From the NCBI RefSeq assembly GCF_000004195.4, contig NC_030680.2, forward strand, positions 146,524,545 through 146,588,544: DNA of 64,000 bases, read 5' to 3'. Numbering within the stretch: the first letter of the stretch is position 1; every line of letters begins with the position of its first letter. The notes below the pieces were generated by a model. It did no database searches. It was not told where the DNA came from and saw nothing but the letters and a program-made list of their open reading frames with translations. Below are positions 57,451 to 64,000 of this stretch, one piece after another. The translations under genes were made by a program, and so were the position numbers. The DNA comes from Xenopus tropicalis. Taxonomy: Eukaryota > Chordata > Amphibia > Anura > Pipidae.

Positions 57451-58260
57451 CGGTGCAATATAATGACTGCGCCCGCTGATTAGCGAAATCCACTTGACCT
57501 TATTTCTAAAAACCATAGAGCGGCGGCACAGCGAGTTTTTTTTTAATCTTATTATGCAAAGTGCCTGTCACCGAAACACCAGTTATGTTCTACAGCTTCA
57601 ATGGGGCATGTACATCAATGAATGTGAGCCGGCTTTAATTGAGAGCAGGACGCTGACATCCAGGATATATATAGGCAGCGAGCGAGAGCGCAATTAGTCG
57701 CCAAACTTAGGGGTGAGAATAATGGAAGATAAAGTGCGGAAACATCAAACCACTTGATGGAACCTTCAGAAGCAGCGACTTGTTTCCAAATCTGCCGTCG
57801 ATTAGCCGGTTCAGACGGACGTATTTAGAAAGCGCTCGCTGGGCGCCCGCTGCGAATGTAGCCTTTAAATAATTTCCAAATTATATTTTGCACAGCTCAT
57901 TATGCAGTATAATTGCAAAGGGGATAAAGGAACGGCGCCCGGCGCCGGCGCTCCGGCACTCCGCTGATTACCTTGACTTTTTAGGTCAGTTGTTTCTCTG
58001 GGGAAACCCGGTGACATTTTCTGTTTAATTGATAGAGTTTAATACGGGTTAAATGACAATATTAAAGGGAGAAAAAGGGCATGGGCGGCAGTTTGGGCTG
58101 AATCTGGCGAATTTGTAAAAACAGGAGAAAAAGGCGTAATTTATTTATTCTATGTGTACTGGGGATACCGTGTTTGTTTTTGTTTGTTATGATTCTTACT
58201 TAGTCATATGGTTATTTCATCTGCGGCTTTGTATGATTCATTGCTCATAAGGAGAAAATG
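57451..58260. other. Single-copy, CpG-containing sequence, candidate conserved non-coding element
   Basis: Contains a GC-rich core (ggcgcccggcgccggcgc near 57936) next to AT-rich homeodomain-like stretches (gctcattatgcagtataatt, tttaattgatagagttt). This base texture is unlike the surrounding repeats. No exon is supported; the frame 57494-57697 has no family signature. A vertebrate alignment would decide whether it is an enhancer. Confidence 0.45.
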
Positions 58261-58261
58261 T

Positions 58262-59722
58262 TGAGTTATACAGGGAACTCTCAGTATCTATCATGTATTA
58301 TGATATGGTTGAACGTGATGGACGTATCTCTTTTTTCAACCCAACTTACTATGTTACTATGTTACTATGTATTATAAGGGATAATGTACCCCCTACTGTA
58401 AATGATAAGGATATTAGCAGTCACTGAGGGGTTCTGTGCCCCCCATATAAAGGCACAAGGCTGCAGGCTGAGTTATACAGGGAACTCTGAGTATCACTCA
58501 TGTATTATAAGGGATAATGTACCCCCTACTGTAAATGATAAGGATATTAGCAGTCACTGAGGGGTTCTGTGCCCCCCATATAAAGGCACAAGGCTGCAGG
58601 CTGAGTTATACAGGGAACTCTGAGTATCACTCATGTATTATAAGGGATAATGTACCCCCTACTGTAAATGATAAGGATATTAGCAGTCACTGAGGGGTTC
58701 TGTGCCCATATAAAGGCACAAGGCTGCAGGCTGAGTTATACAGGGAACTCTGAGTATCACTCATGTATTATAAGGGATAATGTACCCCCTACTGTAAATG
58801 ATAAGGATATTAGCAGTCACTGAGGGGTTCTGTGCCCATATAAAGGCACAAGGCTGCAGGCTGAGTTATACAGGGAACTCTGAGTATCACTCATGTATTA
58901 TAAGGGATAATGTACCCCCTACTGTAAATGATAAGGATATTAGCAGTCACTGAGGGGTTCTGTGCCCATATAAAGGCACAAGGCTGCAGGCTGAGTTATA
59001 CAGGGAACTCTGAGTATCACTCATGTATTATAAGGGATAATGTACCCCCTACTGTAAATGATAAGGATATTAGCAGTCACTGAGGGGTTCTGTGCCCCCC
59101 ATATAAAGGCACAAGGCTGCAGGCTGAGTTATACAGGGAACTCTGAGTATCACTCATGTATTATAAGGGATAATGTACCCCCTACTGTAAATGATAAGGA
59201 TATTAGCAGTCACTGAGGGGTTCTGTGCCCCCCATATAAAGGCACAAGGCTGCAGGCTGAGTTATACAGGGAACTCTGAGTATCACTCATGTATTATAAG
59301 GGATAATGTACCCCCTACTGTAAATGATAAGGATATTAGCAGTCACTGAGGGGTTCTGTGCCCCCCATATAAAGGCACAAGGCTGCAGGCTGAGTTATAC
59401 AGGGAACTCTGAGTATCACTCATGTATTATAAGGGATACTGTACCCCCTACTGTAAATGATAAGGATATTAGCAGTCACTGAGGGGTTCTGTGCCCATAT
59501 AAAGGCACAAGGCTGCAGGCTGAGTTATACAGAGAACTCTGAGTATCACTCATGTATTATAAGGGATAATGTACCCCCTACTGTAAATGATAAGGATATT
59601 AGCAGTCACTGAGGGGTTCTGTGCCCCCCATATAAAGGCACAAGGCTGTAGGCTGAGTTATACAGGGAACTCTGAGTATCACTCATGTATTATAAGGGGT
59701 AATGTACCCCCTACTGTAAATT
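58262..59722 (+). repeat. 130-133 bp minisatellite, about 11 copies
   Basis: gagttatacagggaactctg recurs at 58470, 58603, 58733, 58863 and onwards to about 59655. The two lengths reflect presence or absence of CCC in gccccccata. The first unit (58262) is interrupted by a 65 bp insertion. The final unit decays near 59722. Confidence 0.93.
58302..58366 (+). mobile_element. 65 bp retroposon tail inserted in the first unit, 9 bp flanking repeat
   Basis: Reads gatatggttgaacgtgatgg, a cttttttcaacccaactt block and then ttactatg repeats, the 3' tail of a LINE/SINE-type element common in frogs, as I recall. ATGTATTAT stands on both sides (58293-58301 and 58367-58375), while the other units have it once, so it is the target duplication. 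Confidence 0.7.
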
Positions 59723-60571
59723 ATTAAGCAATGCAAAATTTTGAGCTCTTTTTTTTTTTGTTTGTTTTTTCAAAGCTACAGCTTTAAAAAGTTAATGAAA
59801 TTCTACATTTTCCTGAAAAATATAAGCAAACACAACAACAGCAAAATTGCTTGGCAAACAGCCAGTGTACAAGTGACTGGGCACAGAGGGTTATAGTGTA
59901 ATCTGGTAACAAATATAAAACAATTACTAGCCCTGATTGAGGACTTTTTGGAATATGAGTAATATTGGGGGGGGGGGGGGGGGGCAATTCTTCAACCACA
60001 CTGTGACCATTGATCAGCCTTTATCTGACTGTTTTGTCCTTACTGTCGTCACTCTTGGCATCTCCCCAAAGCTGAGGCAGAATTGAGTTGACAAAGTTAC
60101 CATTTTTGTGCCCGCACTTTGGGCTACGGGGCCGATAAATGGAAACCCTTAAATCCTTTGCAACTTTCAGCACGTATAAAAGAAGCTCATGTTTGCCTTT
60201 GTTTTGAACCTTCCACAGCTGAGTTATGAGACATAAGTGTTGCAAAATCCCACATTGCTGCTTTTAATAGAGTATTCCCACTGTTTATATAAATCAGAAA
60301 AACTAACTGCTCCTTCCCATTTCACCCTGTATCAAAGCCTTCTTTCTGCATTCTCCACCAAAATACTTTCCTTATAATCCCTATACCCCAGCCTGGGAAA
60401 CTGACTCCTCTGCCTTAACCACTGGTCAAGAAGAGCAGCCAGAAGCTTTCTGGTTATTCTAATTTCATTATTGGCCTTATATGATATGCCTGTAGCCTGA
60501 TGTTGTTTAGTACCACCCAGTTAGAGCTAAGTGCTCCCTATTTAAGCACATCCCTCATATTATTTAATGGT
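59723..60571. other. Single-copy sequence with an 18-base G run
   Basis: A run of 18 Gs lies at 59967-59984. Minus-strand frames at 59784-59999 and 60021-60245 overlap low-complexity sequence and have no family signature. No gene supported. Confidence 0.4.
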
Positions 60572-60989
60572 TTAAAGGAGAAGTTAAGGTAAAAACTCAG
60601 TAAGCTTTATCTGAATGGCCTACGTAAATACAGCCATAAGCACTCACAGAAACGCTGCACTGAGTCCTCTATCAAAAGAAACACAGGACTTCTTGTCTCC
60701 TTTTGTATACACATGTTCTTCTGTGTCAGATTTATTGGCCTCAGGACAGGGGCAGTTTACTACTCTCTCTTCTCTCCCCCTCCCATCTATGTGCAATCTG
60801 AGCTACCAGCAGCCAGAGTTGTAGAACGGAAATTACTGAGACCGGACTAAAATGGCAGCTGCTATCTTAAACAGAGGGAGATTCTAGGACTGTTTACTCA
60901 GGTATGGTAAAGTTTTCTACAGAATAAATATAGTATTGTGGCTAATCTATTGGCAATAAAGTGACAAAATGCCTTTCCTTCTCCTTTAA
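60572..60989. mobile_element. T2-type MITE (TTAAAGGAGAAG ends)
   Basis: The left end TTAAAGGAGAAGTTAAGG and right end CCTTTCCTTCTCCTTTAA are inverted repeats, each including the TTAA target. This matches the T2 family of MITEs known from Xenopus (Kolobok-like, TTAA target). 418 bp. The plus frame 60615-60824 is inside it and is not a gene. Confidence 0.85.
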
Positions 60990-61063
60990 GTATTATTGTT
61001 GTTGTTGCTTGCCCTTAGCTCCTTCTCCTACTTATTCTCAACTCATCTTTGTCCTGACTTGGT

Positions 61064-61455
61064 ACTTGATTCCCTTTTCTCTGTAATAATAAAACAGTAC
61101 CTGTACTTGATCCCAACTAAGATATAATTACCCCTTATTGGGGGCAGAACAGCCCTATTGGGTTTATTTAATGGTTAAATGATTCCCTTTTCTCTGTAAT
61201 AATAAAACAGTACCTGTACTTGATCCCAACTAAGATATAATTACCCCTTATTGGGGGCAGAACAGCCCTATTGGGTTTATTTCATGGTTAAATGATTCCC
61301 TTTTCTCTGTAATAATAAAACAGTACCTGTACTTGATCCCAACTTAGATATAATTACCCCTTATTGGGGCAGAACAGCCCTATTGGGTTTATTTAATGGT
61401 TAAATGATTCCCTTTTCTCTGTAATAATAAAACAGTACCTGTACTTGGTCCCAAG
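61064..61455 (-). repeat. 112-113 bp array without MITE ends (array G, about 3.5 copies)
   Basis: Minus orientation, starting mid-unit at tgattcccttttctctg and ending at gtacttggtccc. ACTTGGT flanks or overlaps both borders (61057-61063 and 61443-61449). No MITE termini are seen. It lies 75 bp from the T2 MITE. Confidence 0.88.
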
Positions 61456-62343
61456 GATTTTTTCTCCAAAGTGGCACAAATGAGTTAATTTCAAGTTGAA
61501 AAAAAAACCCCACAGTGTGAAAATCGTAGCTGTACTTAGCGTTGAACATTATTAAGCATCAATAGGCTCAATTTCGTTCTTGCATTAGCACATGTATCCC
61601 AGTGATAATTTATCTGACAGCTCTCTGTAGTATCTGCCTTTATTAAGTCTGTCTGCAGTAGGTTGGTTTACATGGCATTAATTAATAATGCAGTCTCAAT
61701 AAGTGCGTTATGGAGGGCGATTACACTGTCTCTGCGCTGAAAATGCTACGAAGCAGCTCGAGACAAAATACATAATAAGTAATATGTGCAGGGTGGGGAT
61801 TTATATATATATTATACAGGCTGTAACATACCTGGGGTAGAGCACCATTTGTATGAGTTATTATTCTCATTAAATAGCGATGCTTCCCTTCCAAGCCCAG
61901 ATCTTAAACAAGCTGAACCGGCAACCAATAAAGAATAAGGAACGGTATTTGTTAAATAAGATGCCAAATGTTTATAAAATCAGAGTATCAGAAAACAAAT
62001 TTACTGAACAGGGACGACACGCGATTTATCATTTATGGCCATTTTTTGATAAATCGTTTGAGATCAATCGCAAGAAAAAGATACATCTGTATCTCGGGCC
62101 ATATCAAGGCTCTCTGACTATATGTTTTGCATTCTGTATATTCTGAAGGCCTATAGGGTTCTGTAATAAAAAGACATTTTTTACCAGGTATGGTAACCCA
62201 TAGCAACCAATCAGCAGGCAGCTTTCATGGAAATGTGACCCAATGTATATCAGTTGGTGGCAGGCACAGCAATTGGTTGGGGCTCGGGGGTATAAGGAAT
62301 GGATTCCTGACAGTCGTGCAATGTCAATATCTGTGGGCAAAAG
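61456..62343. other. Single-copy sequence, candidate conserved non-coding element
   Basis: 61500-61790 is repeat-free and contains catggcattaattaataatg, aagtgcgttatggaggg and gctgaaaatgctacgaagc, a texture seen in developmental enhancers. 62195-62215 (catagcaaccaatcagcagg) is a scrap of a common frog repeat. The frame 61880-62146 shows no family signature. Confidence 0.4.
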
Positions 62344-63630
62344 CCGGATAAGGGGTCTTTCTGTAATTCGGATGTCCTAACTTAAGTCTACTAAAAAAAA
62401 TATTTAAACAGCAATTAAATCCAATAGGATTGTTTTGGTTCCAATAAGAGGTAATTATATCTTAGTTGGGATCAAGTACAGGTACTGTTTTATTATTACA
62501 GAGAAAAGGGAATCATTTAACCATTAAATAAACCCAATAGGGCTGTTCTGCCCCAATAAGGGGTAATTATATCTTAGTTGGGATCAAGTACAGGTACTGT
62601 TTTATTATTACAGAGAAAAGGGAATCATTTAACCATGAAATAAACCCAATAGGGCTGTTCTGCCCCCAATAAGGGGTAATTATATCTTAGTTGGGATCAA
62701 GTACAGGTACTGTTTTATTATTACAGAGAAAAAGGAATCAGTTAACCATTAAATAAACCCAATAGGGCTGTTCTGCCCCAATAAGGGGTAATTATATCTT
62801 AGTTGGGATCAAGTACAGGTACTGTTTTATTATTACAGAGAAAAGGGAATCATTTAACCATGAAATAAACCCAATAGGGCTGTTCTGCCCCAATAAGGGG
62901 TAATTATATCTTAGTTGGGATCAAGTACAGGTACTGTTTTATTATTACAGAGAAAAGGGAATCATTTAACCATTAAATAAACCCAATAGGGCTGTTCTGC
63001 CCCAATAAGGGGTAATTATATCTTAGTTGGGATCAAGTACAGGTACTGTTTTATTATTACAGAGAAAAGGGAATCATTTAACCATTAAATAAACCCAATA
63101 GGGCTGTTCTGCCCCAATAAGGGGTAATTATATCTTAGTTGGGATCAAGTACAGGTACTGTTTTATTATTACAGAGAAAAGGGAATCATTTAACCATTAA
63201 ATAAACCCAATAGGGCTGTTCTGCCCCAATAAGGGGTAATTATATCTTAGTTGGGATCAAGTACAGGTACTGTTTTATTATTACAGAGAAAAAGGAATCA
63301 GTTAACCATTAAATAAACCCAATAGGGCTGTTCTGCCCCAATAAGGGGTAATTATATCTTAGTTGGGATCAAGTACAGGTACTGTTTTATTATTACAGAG
63401 AAAAAGGAATCATTTAACCATTAAATAAACCCAATAGGGCTGTTCTGCCCCAATAAGGGGTAATTATATCTTAGTTGGGATCAAGTACAGGTACTGTTTT
63501 ATTATTACAGAGAAAAGGGAATCATTTAACCATGAAATAAACCCAATAGGGCTGTTCTGCCCCCAATAAGGGGTAATTATATCTTAGTTGGGATCAAGTA
63601 GAGGTACTGTTTTATTATTACAGAGAAAAA
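62344..63630 (+). mobile_element. TA-MITE remnant with 112-113 bp array (array H, about 11 copies)
   Basis: Begins inside the MITE's left arm (ccggataaggggtctttctg) without the terminal CAGGTATGGGA. The first repeat is a diverged founder-like unit (ccaataggattgttttggtt). The array ends at ttacagagaaaaagc with no right arm, so both MITE termini are missing. Confidence 0.88.
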
Positions 63631-64000
63631 GCTTCATAAAACATTAGAAAATAAAAACTTACAAATCATTATAAATATACTTTTCCGATGCTGATAGAAA
63701 CTTTAGAGGTCCTTAGTTTAAAAAAAGAAATAACTTCTATCCTATCTCCAGTAGGAGAACATTAAACCACCTTTTCTCCAAGGAAATTTTAAACATCTCA
63801 CAATTTGCAAATATTCAGTTACTGCCATCCAGTAAACCTGTAAAACCCTCTCTAAAACTGTCAACACTCTCTCCATGATCCCAGAGCAATTAGAATTATC
63901 CAGCAAGGATACTGTGCTCTTGTATTCAGGTCGGCACGGTCAGAAACGGCACTGAAATGATCAAAGCAATAATAATAATCTTCCCCGACAAAATCCACTT
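63631..64000. other. Single-copy sequence to the window edge
   Basis: AT-rich, with no gene or repeat recognised; it may continue beyond the window. Confidence 0.3.

Noticed and set aside
54911..57463. Seven MGTRDFMKRNK-type frames as a gene family
   Set aside because: They are the same frame in a recent 384 bp tandem repeat. Each is short, with a hydrophobic middle from a T-rich tract, and there is no promoter or splice signal.
59967..59984. Run of 18 Gs as a functional element
   Set aside because: A simple homopolymer, prone to sequencing length error; nothing around it suggests function.

Overview
This window looks like nuclear DNA from a frog, most likely Xenopus (X. tropicalis is my best guess). 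The evidence is the repeat content: a T2-type MITE with TTAAAGG ends, several hAT-type MITEs (TAGTGATGAGCGAA ends and TAGGGATACACTG ends), a TA-flanked MITE carrying a 112-113 bp internal tandem repeat, and frog-style LTRs. There are no operons, no prokaryotic gene structure and no rRNA or CRISPR. I find no protein-coding gene I would defend: every open frame is short, chance-like, or a by-product of a tandem repeat whose unit length is a multiple of three.

The dominant feature is tandem repetition. At least 13 different minisatellite families fill roughly half of the window (my estimate from the coordinates). The 112-113 bp family occurs at eight separate loci (about 1.4-2.3, 2.7-3.8, 17.1-18.6, 30.6-31.8, 47.3-48.3, 51.0-51.7, 61.1-61.5 and 62.3-63.6 kb), mostly inside copies of one MITE. 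The others are single-locus: 77 bp (8.9-9.5 kb), about 36 bp (10.4-11.7), 125 bp (19.6-20.6), a palindrome-bearing unit of about 135-200 bp (25.2-27.2), 30 bp (28.9-29.9), 82 bp (32.9-39.2, about 77 copies, G-rich), 81 bp (42.0-43.3), 104 bp (44.2-45.2), a purine-rich short repeat (46.6-47.3), about 240 bp (49.4-50.3), 384 bp (52.8-57.4) and 130-133 bp (58.3-59.7).

Several arrays can be traced to a mobile or foldback element: the 112-113 bp unit lies inside a TA-flanked MITE, the 30 bp unit inside a hAT MITE that has an unexpanded relative 0.8 kb away, the 77 bp unit at the end of a dispersed frog repeat, and the 81 bp unit in one arm of a foldback. Transposon-seeded minisatellite birth is the best candidate for a biological theme here. 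Dense minisatellites with no genes would fit a subtelomeric or gene-desert location; that is inference.

Three LTRs or LTR-like insertions can be outlined. Two have exact target-site duplications: 7314-8260 with CTAA, and 10723-11323 with ACCCT. The latter and a relative at 52070-52734 carry an antisense tRNA-like A-box/B-box pair just inside the LTR start. One hAT MITE (13087-13246) has a perfect 8 bp duplication, which fixes the superfamily.

Between the repeats lie single-copy AT-rich stretches (for example 3.8-4.5, 9.7-10.3, 14.0-15.0, 22.7-23.4, 39.4-40.2, 43.4-44.2, 45.3-46.5, 48.3-49.4, 50.3-51.0, 57.5-58.2 and 61.5-62.3 kb). Some have the look of conserved non-coding elements, but this cannot be shown without alignments. 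Part of the 82 bp array shows clustered one-base indels that look like uncorrected long-read sequence.
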